Assembly (NCBI RefSeq): GCF_025452235.1
Contig: NZ_CP104965.1
Location: 1,856,501-1,920,500 of the forward strand
Length of the DNA: 64,000 nucleotides
DNA from: Devosia neptuniae
GTDB taxonomy: Bacteria > Pseudomonadota > Alphaproteobacteria > Rhizobiales > Devosiaceae
Direction: 5' to 3'
The notes under the pieces are model-generated. The model was given only the letters and a program-made list of their open reading frames with translations, was not told the DNA's origin and did not search any database. Positions 34,502 to 43,435 of this stretch are shown here, piece by piece. The translations under genes and the position numbers were made by a program. Numbering within the stretch: position 1 is the stretch's first letter; every line of letters begins with the position of its first letter.

Positions 34502-36376
34502 ATGAGCCTGTTCAGCCCATTGCACAAAATCTTCGAGTCCTGGCTCGATCCGTTCCGCCACGCCGACAATCTGCAGCCGCCCGCCACCGGCCCTCGGTTT
34601 TTCTGGCATTATATCCGTCAGGCCAAGCTGCCCTTCCTGTCGCTGCTGATCCTGGGTGGCGCGGTGGCTTTGGTCGAGGCCGCACTATTTTATTATGTGG
34701 GGCGGCTGGTCGACATTCTCGATGCGGCTAATCAGGGCGAAGGCTGGGGCGGGCTGCTTGCCGCCAACGGCACCGAACTGGCGTTCATGCTCGTCGTCGT
34801 GCTGGGCGTGCGGTTCATCGTGACGTGGCTCTCCGCCGTTGTGGAAGAACAGACGGTCAATCTGGGCTTTTACAATCTCGTACGCTGGCAGGCTTATGCC
34901 CATGTCATCCGCCAGAGCCTGAGCTTTTTCCAGAATGACTTTTCCGGCGCCATTGCCAGCAAGGTGTGGCAGAGCGGCGGGGCGGTGGGCGATTTCATGG
35001 TGGCCCTGCTCCAGGTGGTCTGGTTCATCGCGGTCTATGCCATCACCACGCTGGTGCTGGTCGGCCAGCTCGACTGGCGACTGGGCGCGGCCGTGGCTTT
35101 GTGGATCGTCGCCTTTGCTTTTCTCGCCTGGTATTACGTGCCGCGCATGCGCAAGCGGTCCACATTGGCCGCCGAGGCGGCCTCCGCGCTAACCGGGCGC
35201 ATTGTCGACAGTTTTGCCAATATCCAGACCCTCAAGCTGTTCGGTTCAAGCGACGAAGATGACCGCTTCGTGCGGCGCGGCTTCGACAATTTCTTGGGCG
35301 CTATGACCACTTTGGCGCGCACGCTGGTCGGGGTGCGCTCGGCGATGGGCATGCTGTCGGGCGTCGCCATTGCCGGGATTGGTGCGCTCTCCGTGCATTT
35401 GTGGACGCAAGGGCTGATCTCGGTGGGTGGCGTGGCCTTCACGCTGGGGCTGGTGTTGCGGCTCTATAATCTGCTGGGCCGCATGATGAACCAGCTCAAT
35501 GGACTGATGCGCAATTACGGCACGGCGCAGAACTCGGCCGAGTTGATCGCCCGCCCCTTGGGGCTGGTCGATGTGCCCGCCGCGCCGCCCCTCGTGGTCA
35601 CGGCGGGCCATATCCATTTCGACACTATCGATTTCCACTATGGCAAGCCGAGCGGGATCATCGATCATCTCGATCTCGATATCGCGCCGGGCGAGCGGGT
35701 CGGACTGATCGGGCGCTCGGGCGCGGGTAAATCCACGCTGATGAGCCTGCTGCTGCGGTTTTATGATCTGGAAGGTGGCCGCATCACCATCGATGGGCAG
35801 GATATTTCCAAGGTCACCCAGGCGTCGCTGCGCGCCAATATTGGCGTGGTGACGCAGGACACCGCGCTGCTGCATCGCTCGGTGCGGGCCAATATCGTGT
35901 TCGGCCGGCCCGATGCTAGCGAAGAGGAAATGGTCAGCGCCGCGCAGATGGCGGAGGCCGACGAATTCATCGACACGCTAGTCGATTTCAGGGGTCGCAC
36001 GGGCTACGACGCGCAGGTGGGCGAGCGCGGCGTCAAGCTGTCCGGCGGCCAGCGCCAGCGTGTGGCCATTGCCCGGGTGCTGCTCAAGAATGCGCCGATC
36101 CTGGTGCTCGACGAAGCGACTTCGGCACTCGATAGCGAGGTCGAGGCGGCCATTCAAAGCCAGCTGGAGCGGCTGATGGCGGGCAAGACGGTGATCGCCA
36201 TTGCCCATCGGCTCTCGACCATCGCTGCCATGGACCGGCTGGTCGTGCTGGAAAAGGGGCAGATCGTCGAGCAGGGTACCCATGCCGAGCTGCTGGCGCT
36301 GGGCGGCCAATATGCCCAGCTCTGGCACCGGCAATCCGGAGGGTTCCTCGATCTCGATGTCACGGCCGCGCAATAG
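34502..36376 (+). CDS. ABC transporter, fused membrane and ATPase domains (exporter type)
   Basis: The 624-residue half-transporter has six predicted membrane helices in the first 330 residues and a C-terminal ATPase (GRSGAGKST, LSGGQRQRVAIARVLL, VLDEATSALD). The subunit is complete and could work as a homodimer. It is related to the second exporter at 38846-40696, which is on the same strand beyond a chemoreceptor gene on the other strand. No substrate is evident. A strong hairpin terminator follows. Confidence 0.9.
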   Translation: MSLFSPLHKIFESWLDPFRHADNLQPPATGPRFFWHYIRQAKLPFLSLLILGGAVALVEAALFYYVGRLVDILDAANQGEGWGGLLAANGTELAFMLVVVLGVRFIVTWLSAVVEEQTVNLGFYNLVRWQAYAHVIRQSLSFFQNDFSGAIASKVWQSGGAVGDFMVALLQVVWFIAVYAITTLVLVGQLDWRLGAAVALWIVAFAFLAWYYVPRMRKRSTLAAEAASALTGRIVDSFANIQTLKLFGSSDEDDRFVRRGFDNFLGAMTTLARTLVGVRSAMGMLSGVAIAGIGALSVHLWTQGLISVGGVAFTLGLVLRLYNLLGRMMNQLNGLMRNYGTAQNSAELIARPLGLVDVPAAPPLVVTAGHIHFDTIDFHYGKPSGIIDHLDLDIAPGERVGLIGRSGAGKSTLMSLLLRFYDLEGGRITIDGQDISKVTQASLRANIGVVTQDTALLHRSVRANIVFGRPDASEEEMVSAAQMAEADEFIDTLVDFRGRTGYDAQVGERGVKLSGGQRQRVAIARVLLKNAPILVLDEATSALDSEVEAAIQSQLERLMAGKTVIAIAHRLSTIAAMDRLVVLEKGQIVEQGTHAELLALGGQYAQLWHRQSGGFLDLDVTAAQ

Positions 36377-36377
36377 A

Positions 36378-36405
36378 AAAGGCCCTCCCGCGAGGAAGGG
36401 CCTTT
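36378..36405. terminator. Bidirectional terminator between convergent genes
   Basis: AAAGGCCCT (36378-36386) pairs with AGGGCCTTT (36397-36405) around a ten-base loop. The flanking A and T runs make it usable in both directions. It sits between the stops of the ABC exporter (36376) and the chemoreceptor (36427). Confidence 0.85.
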
Positions 36406-36426
36406 CTGGTTCAGTCTAGGGACAGA

Positions 36427-38439
36427 TCAGAAGCTTTCCCAATCGTCCATCTTGATCGCGGCATTGCCCTGGGAGCGATAGGCCGTCGGCGCAGCCTTGC
36501 GGCGGGGCGGGGCGGCGTGGCGGATGGGCTCGGCCGGCGCCTGATGCACCGAGAAGATCTCGACAATGCTGTCGAGCTGGATGGCCTGGCCCTCGGTCTG
36601 CTCGATCGAGGCATTGATTTCCTCGACCAGGGCGGCGTTGTGCTGGGTCATCTCGTCCATCTGGCGGACGGCAACGCCCACTTCCTGGATAGCGCTGGCC
36701 TGTTCCGAGCTGTCGCGGGCAATGCCTTCGAGCAGTTCGGAATTGGCGCGCACGCCGTCCAGCATTTCATCGAGCTTGGCAGCCGCATCGGCCACGAGCT
36801 TGGTGCCGCCACGCACTTCGAGTGCTGATTGCTCGATCAGCGCCTTGACCTCGGTCGAGGCCTGGGCGGAGGACTGGGCCAGGCGCCGCACTTCGACGGC
36901 AACCACGGCAAAGCCCTTGCCGGCTTCACCGGCCCGGGCCGCTTCCACCGAGGCGTTGAGGGCCAGCAAATTGGTCTGGAAGGCGATGTCGTCGATCATG
37001 CCGATAATGTTGGAGATTTTCGACGAGGAGGTCGCGATGCGTTCCATGGCCTGGGTGGCTTCAGCCATCACCACGCCGCCTTCTTCGGCCGAGCGGGTCG
37101 AAGCGATGGCATTGTCGCTGGCGGATTTGGCGCGGGTCGAGTTCTGCGTGACCGTGGCGGCCAGCTGTTCCATGGCGGCCGAGGTTTCCTCGATGGTCGC
37201 CGCCTGCTTGGTGGTGCGCTCGGAGAGATCGTTGGCGCCAGAGAGGATTTCCCCGGTCGCGAGCTTGAGTTGACCGGAAGTGTCGCGCAGCCGCCCGACA
37301 ATGTCGGAGAACTTGATCGCAACAGCATTGGTGTCGTCCTTGAGGCGGCCGAAGGCGCCTTCATAGAGGCCTTCGACCCGCTTGGTCAGGTCGGCATTGG
37401 CGAGGGCGGAGAGCACCTGGCTGGTTTCGGCCAGGCCAGTATCGACGGTCTTGACCAGGCTATTGACGCTGCTGGCCAGGGCATTGAGTTCGGGATCGGG
37501 GAAATCGGCAGTGACGCGCTGGGAGAAATCGCCTTCGGCGGCGGCATCGACCACCGAGCCGAAGGCGCTTTGCAGCTCGGTCATCATTTCCTTGCGGGTT
37601 TCCTCGTCGCGAATGATGCGAGCGGCTTCGGCCTGCGTCATGTGGGCGATCTTCTCGCCATTGTCGCGGAACACGTCCACGGCCCGGGCCATGGCGCCGA
37701 TTTCGTCGGCCCGGTCGGTGCCCTGGATGGTGATGTCGAACTTGCCATCGGCCAGTTCGGCCATCTGGCCATTGAGCGCGGTGATCGGCTTGGTCAGGCT
37801 ACGCACGATGAGCCAGCCGGCCAGCACCAGAACGGCGATGACACCGAGGGCGATCAGCGCGCTGCTCAGCGCATTTTCCTGGTAGATGGCGTCGATATCG
37901 GTCTGCAGCACGCCCGTGCCGATGGCCCAGGACCAGGGCGCGAAATTCTGCACATAGGTCAGCTTTTCGATGGCCGGCGCATCGGGATTGGCGCCCGAGA
38001 ACATGAAGGTGGTGAAGATCGAACCCTGGGTGCGGGCGCCATCGGTATATTCTTCGATGAAGCGCTTGCCATTGGTGTCGGTGCGGTCGCGCATATTGGT
38101 GTCGACCACAGCCGGGTTGGCATTGACGATCATGACATAGTCATGGGTCACCGCGAACACATAGTCATCGCCTGAATAATTGATGGCATGCAGCATGGCC
38201 TTGGCTTCGGTCTGAGCTGCTTCCAGCGTCATTTCGCCGGCCTGCACGCGCGCATCGTAATTGCCGAGCATGGTCACCGCAGTTTCGATGACGCTCTTGA
38301 TCTCGGCCTTTTTGAGATCGATGAGATTGTTGTGAATATTGGTCAGCTGATAGGCGGTCAGGCCGGCAAAGCCGACGACGAACAGGAGCAGCAGCGCGGA
38401 CATCCGGCGCGCAATGCTGCCAGTCACGATCTTGAGCAT
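36427..38439 (-). CDS. Methyl-accepting chemotaxis protein with sCache_2 sensor
   Basis: The 670-residue chemoreceptor starts [20 protein letters not shown]. It has a transmembrane helix near 13-31, a periplasmic single Cache domain ([18 protein letters not shown], then [19 protein letters not shown]), a second helix, HAMP ([20 protein letters not shown]) and a signalling domain with the conserved tip ([20 protein letters not shown]). It ends DDWESF, matching the W-x-x-F tether for CheR/CheB. ATG at 38439 is used; an upstream open frame lacks a membrane start. sCache_2 sensors often detect small carboxylates. Confidence 0.92.
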   Translation of the reverse strand: MLKIVTGSIARRMSALLLLFVVGFAGLTAYQLTNIHNNLIDLKKAEIKSVIETAVTMLGNYDARVQAGEMTLEAAQTEAKAMLHAINYSGDDYVFAVTHDYVMIVNANPAVVDTNMRDRTDTNGKRFIEEYTDGARTQGSIFTTFMFSGANPDAPAIEKLTYVQNFAPWSWAIGTGVLQTDIDAIYQENALSSALIALGVIAVLVLAGWLIVRSLTKPITALNGQMAELADGKFDITIQGTDRADEIGAMARAVDVFRDNGEKIAHMTQAEAARIIRDEETRKEMMTELQSAFGSVVDAAAEGDFSQRVTADFPDPELNALASSVNSLVKTVDTGLAETSQVLSALANADLTKRVEGLYEGAFGRLKDDTNAVAIKFSDIVGRLRDTSGQLKLATGEILSGANDLSERTTKQAATIEETSAAMEQLAATVTQNSTRAKSASDNAIASTRSAEEGGVVMAEATQAMERIATSSSKISNIIGMIDDIAFQTNLLALNASVEAARAGEAGKGFAVVAVEVRRLAQSSAQASTEVKALIEQSALEVRGGTKLVADAAAKLDEMLDGVRANSELLEGIARDSSEQASAIQEVGVAVRQMDEMTQHNAALVEEINASIEQTEGQAIQLDSIVEIFSVHQAPAEPIRHAAPPRRKAAPTAYRSQGNAAIKMDDWESF

Positions 38440-38790
38440 GAAATGTGTACTCTGATGGGAATCGAAGAGGGAAGCGATCGGCTTCAGGAGCCGGGTGGGA
38501 AATCCGGCTAAGGCGCGGCGCGCGCGAATGCGATCAAGGCAGTGGCCTCCTGGCAGAGCATCAGCCGTTCTGGCTGGATGGGTCATGTCGTTCAGGCAAA
38601 ACATGCCGCCCTTAGGTTAATTTACTGACAAGCCGGATGGGTCTAGGGCTCTGTGAGCGCTCGAAAAATTCGACCTCGTGCTCAAACAGCCTGAGTAAAA
38701 TTGTCGCACAATCGCGGGCCGTGCCCTTGTCCCCACCAGCGGATCGGGTCATAGTCGCGCTGCTATCAAAGCCCGTATCAGGAGAGCGAA

Positions 38791-38895
38791 ATGAAAGCCG
38801 CCATGTCCAATCAGAAAGGAAAAGTTCAACAGGACATGAAGCTTTATGCAGATCCGATTTCCACGGGTGAGGGCGCATGCACAGCCACGCCGTAG
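38791..38895 (+). CDS. Possible 34-residue leader peptide before the second ABC exporter
   Basis: ATG at 38791 has a strong ribosome site (AGGAGAG) and opens a 34-codon frame (MKAAMSNQKGKVQQDMKLYA and so on). It ends at TAG 38893-38895, inside the start of the ABC gene read in another frame. The ABC gene has no comparable ribosome site, so it could depend on translation of this leader. The peptide has no recognisable family. It may also be chance, or mark a frameshift near the start of the ABC gene. Confidence 0.35.
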   Translation: MKAAMSNQKGKVQQDMKLYADPISTGEGACTATP

Positions 38896-40696
38896 CCATT
38901 CTCTAAAACACTTCTTCGCCGGGTTTTTGCCGCAACCGCACAGCAGCGGGGGCGACAGTTTTGCGCGTGCGCGGAAATTTCTCTCCTATTACAAGCCGCA
39001 TCTGCCGCTGCTGGCGGCTGATCTCGTCTGCGCCCTCTTGGTCGCGGCGACGGCATTGTTCCTGCCGCTGTGCGCCAATTACGTCACTAAACAGCTGATC
39101 GAATTGCCCAAGGTGCCCGAGGCGATCGGGCAGATCTATGCGATGGGCGGCTTGATGCTCGGGGTGCTAGCCGTGCAGGTGCTGGCGATCTTTTTCGTCG
39201 ATTATCAGGGCCACATGATGGGCGCCAAGATCGAGGCGTCGGTGCGCAAGGAATTGTTCGAGCATTGCCAGAAGCTGTCCTTCAGCTTCTATGACCGGCA
39301 ACGCGTCGGGCAATTGATGAGCCGGATCACCAATGACTCGCTGTGGCTGGGCGAGCTGTTCCACCATGGGCCAGAGGATATTTCCATTGCGCTGCTCAAA
39401 TTCGGCGGCGCCATGGTCATCCTGTTCTTCATCGATCCGGTGTTGGCGGGGCTGATCGCGGCATTGACGCCGTTGGCGGTGCTCTATGCGCTCTATTTCA
39501 ATCGCCGCATGAATATTGCCCTGCGGCAGAGCAAGGAGCGGATCGCGTCGGTCAATGAGCGGGTGGAGGATGCCTTGAGTGGTATCAGGGTGGTGCAGTC
39601 CTTCGCCAATGAGACGATGGAATCGAGGCGCTTCGAGGCAGAAAACCAGCGGTTTCTGGACAGCCGCCGGGAGGGGTATCGCAGCGAGGCCTATTTCTCC
39701 GCCGGCACCGAAACCTTCGCGCAATTGGTGACCGTGCTGGTCATCGTAGTGGGGGCCGTGCGGGTACTCACGGCAGGGCTGGGCGTGGCCGACATGCTGA
39801 CTTTCCTGCTCTGCGTGGCGGTTTTGGTCGATCCGGTGCAGCGACTGGCCAATTTCGTGCGGCTTTGGCAGGAAGGTTATACCGGCTTCGTGCGGGCCAT
39901 GGAGATATTGGACGTTGCGCCCGATATCGAGGACCGGCCTGGGGCGGCGGAACTCGACCATGTGGTCGGGGCCATCGCGTTCCGCGATGTCAGTTTCCGC
40001 TATGAGGAGAGCGGGCCGCATGTGCTGAGCAAGCTGTCGCTCGACATTGCGCCGGGGGAATTCGTGGCTTTGGTCGGCCCGTCCGGCGTGGGGAAAAGTA
40101 CGCTTTGTGCTTTGATTCCGCGGTTTTATGAGGTGAGCGGCGGGGCGATCCTGATCGATGGCAAGGATGTGCGGGATGTCACCATGGCCTCGCTGCGGCG
40201 CAATGTGGGGGTGGTGCAGCAGGATATCTACCTGTTCAGCGGCACGGTGACCGACAATCTGCGTTATGGGCGGCCCGATGCATCGGTCGAGGAAATCGTG
40301 GCGGCGGCCAAGGCGGCCAATGCGCATGATTTCATTGCGGCGCTGCCGCAGGGCTATGACACCGATATCGGGCAGCGCGGGGTCAAGCTCTCGGGTGGGC
40401 AGAAGCAGCGGCTGACTATCGCACGGGCATTCCTCAAGAATCCGGCGGTGCTGATCTTTGACGAGGCCACCAGTGCGCTCGACAATGAGAGCGAGCGGGC
40501 GGTGCAGCAGGCTTTGCTCGAGCTCACAAGGGGGCGGACCACGATCGTCATCGCCCATCGCCTGTCCACGGTGCGCAATGCCGACCGTATCCTGGTGCTG
40601 ACCGAAGATGGCATTGGCGAAGAGGGGACGCATGAGGCGCTGATGGCGGCTGATGGGCTCTATGCCGGGCTGCATAAGGTGCAGGCCAGCATCTAG
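38846..40696 (+). CDS. ABC transporter, fused membrane and ATPase domains (exporter type), second copy
   Basis: The protein has about 616 residues, with six membrane helices followed by an ATPase (GPSGVGKST, LSGGQKQRLTIARAFL, IFDEATSALDNES). It is related to the exporter at 34502-36376, and both have intact catalytic motifs. The N-terminus is uncertain: the ATG at 38846 lacks a good ribosome site, and sequence resembling the paralogue starts only around residue 20 (LKHFFAGFL against LHKIFESWL). A short leader frame overlaps its 5' end. The substrate is unknown. Confidence 0.88.
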   Translation: MQIRFPRVRAHAQPRRSHSLKHFFAGFLPQPHSSGGDSFARARKFLSYYKPHLPLLAADLVCALLVAATALFLPLCANYVTKQLIELPKVPEAIGQIYAMGGLMLGVLAVQVLAIFFVDYQGHMMGAKIEASVRKELFEHCQKLSFSFYDRQRVGQLMSRITNDSLWLGELFHHGPEDISIALLKFGGAMVILFFIDPVLAGLIAALTPLAVLYALYFNRRMNIALRQSKERIASVNERVEDALSGIRVVQSFANETMESRRFEAENQRFLDSRREGYRSEAYFSAGTETFAQLVTVLVIVVGAVRVLTAGLGVADMLTFLLCVAVLVDPVQRLANFVRLWQEGYTGFVRAMEILDVAPDIEDRPGAAELDHVVGAIAFRDVSFRYEESGPHVLSKLSLDIAPGEFVALVGPSGVGKSTLCALIPRFYEVSGGAILIDGKDVRDVTMASLRRNVGVVQQDIYLFSGTVTDNLRYGRPDASVEEIVAAAKAANAHDFIAALPQGYDTDIGQRGVKLSGGQKQRLTIARAFLKNPAVLIFDEATSALDNESERAVQQALLELTRGRTTIVIAHRLSTVRNADRILVLTEDGIGEEGTHEALMAADGLYAGLHKVQASI

Positions 40697-40762
40697 CGCG
40701 ATCCGGCCCGCGCCTTTGGGTGCGGGCCGGTCTATAGCGGTGCGGGCGAAAAGTGCTTATAC

Positions 40763-40788
40763 TTGATAATATTTATTGATAGTATTAG
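40763..40788. promoter_or_regulatory. Tandem 13-base direct repeat before the LacI gene
   Basis: TTGATAATATTTA (40763-40775) and TTGATAGTATTAG (40776-40788) are adjacent direct copies sharing TTGATARTATT. They lie about 30 bases before the ATG at 40818 in an AT-rich patch, so they may be part of its promoter or a binding site. A similar AT-rich string (GATAATAATATAAC) lies upstream of the GH2 gene near 43402. Confidence 0.4.
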
Positions 40789-40817
40789 CGACGAGCAGGG
40801 GTCTGGGGCCAACTTGT

Positions 40818-41903
40818 ATGACAAGGCAAACCGATGATGGGAGTGTTGCCGGCGCGGGTCGGGCGCGGCGGGGGCAGTCGCGGCGGGTGACCATGACCGA
40901 TGTGGCGCGCGAAGCGGGGTGTTCGCAGGCTACGGTATCATTCGTCCTCAATCATGCACCGGGGATAAAATTGTCGGCCGAGACGCGGGAGCGGGTGTTC
41001 GATGCGGCGCGGCGGCTGGGTTATGCGGCGGGGGGCAATGGGCGGCAGGCGCGGGCGGTTGGTGGCGGGCGAAGGATCGGGTTCATTGCCGATCAATTGG
41101 CGACCAGCCCCGAGGCGGCGATTGCCATTGAGGGTGTGAGCACGGCAGCGCGGGCCAGGGGCGATATGGTGCTCGTGTCGCAGAGTTTTAATGATGCCGA
41201 GACCGAGGCGGGGCTGGTGCAGGCCTTTGTCGAGCAGGGTGTCTCCGCGCTGGTCTATATGACGATTTTCACCCGCGAGGTGGAGCTCAATCCGGCGCTG
41301 CTGGGGCTCGATATCCCGGTGTTTTTGCTCAATTGCTATACCGAGGGCCAGTCCCATCCTGCGGTGGTGCCCAGCGAGATTGCGGGCGGGCAGCGCAGCA
41401 CACGGCACCTGATCGAGCATGGGCATAGACGCATCGCCACCATTACCGGGGAAATCTGGATGGAGGCGGCGCAGGACCGGCTCAAGGGCTATCGGCGGGC
41501 GCTGGCGACGGCCGATATTCCGTTCGATGGGGCGCTGGTGGTGGAGGGCGATTGGTCGGCCAGCGCGGGCTATGCGGCGACGCGGCAATTGCTGGCCTTG
41601 GCCGAGCCGCCGACGGCGATTTTTTGCCAGAACGATCGCACGGCCATCGGATGCTACGAGGCGCTGAAGGAAGCCGGGCTCGACATTCCGCGGGACATGT
41701 CGGTGATCGGCTATGACGACGAAGAAATCTCGCGGCATCTGCATCCGCGGCTGACCACGTCCATCCTGCCGCATCGGGCGATGGGGCAGTGGATTGTCGA
41801 GCAGATCGACGAGCTGGCGGGGCAGGCGGCCGGGCGGTATCCGCTGACCAAGCTGGAATGTCCGCTGGTGGAACGGGATTCGGTGGCGGGGCCGAAGGGG
41901 TAG
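40818..41903 (+). CDS. LacI family regulator
   Basis: The 361-residue protein starts MTRQTDDGSVAGAGRARRGQ. Its LacI DNA-binding domain begins about residue 25 (VTMTDVAREAGCSQATVSFV, LNHAPGIKLS), followed by a sugar-binding domain (FCQNDRTAIGCYEAL, VIGYDDEEISRHLHPRLTTS). The ATG at 40818 is preferred over a TTG at 40776 that lies in the direct repeats. It is close in sequence to the LacI gene at 42256-43278, so the pair probably arose by duplication. Palindromic repeats fill the gap between them. Confidence 0.88.
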   Translation: MTRQTDDGSVAGAGRARRGQSRRVTMTDVAREAGCSQATVSFVLNHAPGIKLSAETRERVFDAARRLGYAAGGNGRQARAVGGGRRIGFIADQLATSPEAAIAIEGVSTAARARGDMVLVSQSFNDAETEAGLVQAFVEQGVSALVYMTIFTREVELNPALLGLDIPVFLLNCYTEGQSHPAVVPSEIAGGQRSTRHLIEHGHRRIATITGEIWMEAAQDRLKGYRRALATADIPFDGALVVEGDWSASAGYAATRQLLALAEPPTAIFCQNDRTAIGCYEALKEAGLDIPRDMSVIGYDDEEISRHLHPRLTTSILPHRAMGQWIVEQIDELAGQAAGRYPLTKLECPLVERDSVAGPKG

Positions 41904-42255
41904 GGAGCCACCGGCCCGCCACCTTCCCCTTGAGGGGAGGGTGCCGCATCGCGTTTGTGGCTGCGTGCTGCGCAATCTTGCCCACCCTCTGGGTTCACCC
42001 TCCCCTTGATGGGGAGGGAGGGGGTGGGGTGATGGGAGCCACGAAGGTTCGTGTTTGCGGAAGCACACCCCCACCCTGCTCGATCACGGACTTAGCTCAC
42101 GCTAAGTCCTATCTCGCTTCCCTCCCCACAAGGGGGAGGGGTGATCCCGACTGAGGGCATGATGGTTGGTGGTGGTTGGTCGCCAGGCCCGAGATAACGG
42201 CAGGTGACGTAAACGGAGGTTCCCGCTTTCGCGGGAATGACACCGTGGGAGAACG
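41904..42255. repeat. Cluster of palindromic repeats between two LacI genes
   Basis: This 352-base gap is non-coding. CCCCTTGAGGGG-type palindromes occur at 41925-41941 and 41999-42019. A nested element follows (42066-42141), in which GGACTTAGC/GCTAAGTCC arms sit inside the CCTCCCC/GGGGGAGG arms. A copy of the other repeat family (TTCCCGCTTTCGCGGGAATG) is at 42220-42239. These are stop-codon-proximal REP/MITE-like elements rather than genes. Confidence 0.7.
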
Positions 42256-43278
42256 CTAACCCCTTGGGGGAGCGATGGATTCTCGTTCGATGAATTCGCA
42301 TTCGATCTTGATCTTTTGCAGGCGCTCGTCCTGGTCGGCGGCCTGGTAGCCGTCGAGCAATTGGCCGACGGCCCAGCGGGCCATTTCGTCGTGGGGGAGG
42401 ACCATGGTGGAGAGGCGCGGATCGAGATAGGCGGAGAGGTCTTCATCGTCGAAGCCGATGATGGAGAGGTCCTGAGGGACACGCATGCCCAGGGTGCGGG
42501 CGGCTTCGTAGCAGCCGATGGCCATGCGGTCGTTGAAGCAGAAAATGGCGGTGGGCGGATTGGGCTGGGAGAGCAGTTCCAGGGCCCGTTCGCGGCCGGC
42601 GCGGATGGTCCAGCCGCCCAGGGTGACCAACTGGTCCTGGGGCGGAATGCCCCATTTGTCCATGGCCTGGCGGAAGCCTTTTTCGCGATCGACCGAGGCC
42701 TCGAGAATGGTTTCGCCGGCCAGGTGCGCGATGCGGCGATGGCCTGCCTTGAGCAGGGCTTCGGCCGCCGTGAAGCCGCCCACCAGATCGCCCGGGACCA
42801 CCGAGGGATAGCGCAATTTGCGCTCGTAACAATTGAGCAGGACCAGGGGCAATTCCCCGAACCTGTCGGGCACGCTGACCTGCCGGGTGATCAACGAAGC
42901 ATAGAGAATGCCGATGGTTTTCTGCGACACCAGCAGATCGATGGCGGCCTGTTCCAAGGCCGGATCGGAGCGGGTGCAGAAGGTGGCGACGGTGACATCC
43001 TGCAGAGCGGCTTCGTCGCGGGCGCCGACAATGAAGGGCGGGGCGAAGGGGGTGGTGGAAACTTCGTCGATGATGAGGCCGATGACACGCTGGCGACCCT
43101 CGGGCACCGGATGGGCCTTGCCGCGGCGATAGCCCAGCGTTTCGGCGGCATCGAGCACGCGGCGGCGGGTAAGCTTGGAGATGCGGGCATTGGTGACGCC
43201 GTTGAGGACCAGGGACACGGTGGCCTGCGACACGCCGGCCAATTCGGCCACATCCACCATGGTCGCGCGCTTTTCCAA
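42256..43278 (-). CDS. LacI family regulator divergent from the GH2 gene
   Basis: The 340-residue protein has DNA-binding domain TMVDVAELAGVSQATVSLVL and effector domain motifs (CFNDRMAIGCYEAARTLGMR, IIGFDDEDLSAYLDPRLSTM). The first codon is taken as TTG at 43278 (MEKRATMVDV) because GAGGGG lies eight bases upstream and the family usually has these extra residues; ATG at 43260 is the alternative. It diverges from the GH2 gene by 157 bases and is the likely repressor of the GH2/importer operon. Confidence 0.88.
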   Translation of the reverse strand: MEKRATMVDVAELAGVSQATVSLVLNGVTNARISKLTRRRVLDAAETLGYRRGKAHPVPEGRQRVIGLIIDEVSTTPFAPPFIVGARDEAALQDVTVATFCTRSDPALEQAAIDLLVSQKTIGILYASLITRQVSVPDRFGELPLVLLNCYERKLRYPSVVPGDLVGGFTAAEALLKAGHRRIAHLAGETILEASVDREKGFRQAMDKWGIPPQDQLVTLGGWTIRAGRERALELLSQPNPPTAIFCFNDRMAIGCYEAARTLGMRVPQDLSIIGFDDEDLSAYLDPRLSTMVLPHDEMARWAVGQLLDGYQAADQDERLQKIKIECEFIERESIAPPRG

Positions 43279-43435
43279 GATTTCGGCCCCTCAAATCACA
43301 ACGGCATTGAGCAGCCTTTTAGCCGAATTCGTGCACGGACTGTTAGCGTTGAGACTCGCAAATCGTGCCCCCTTGCCAGCACCGCGGAAGGGTCATAAGG
43401 TGATAATAATATAACTAATACTTCGAGGGATGAGG

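Noticed and set aside
38440..38604. N-terminal extension of the chemoreceptor
   Set aside because: A signal or membrane start is found only at 38439, and the extension has no family features.
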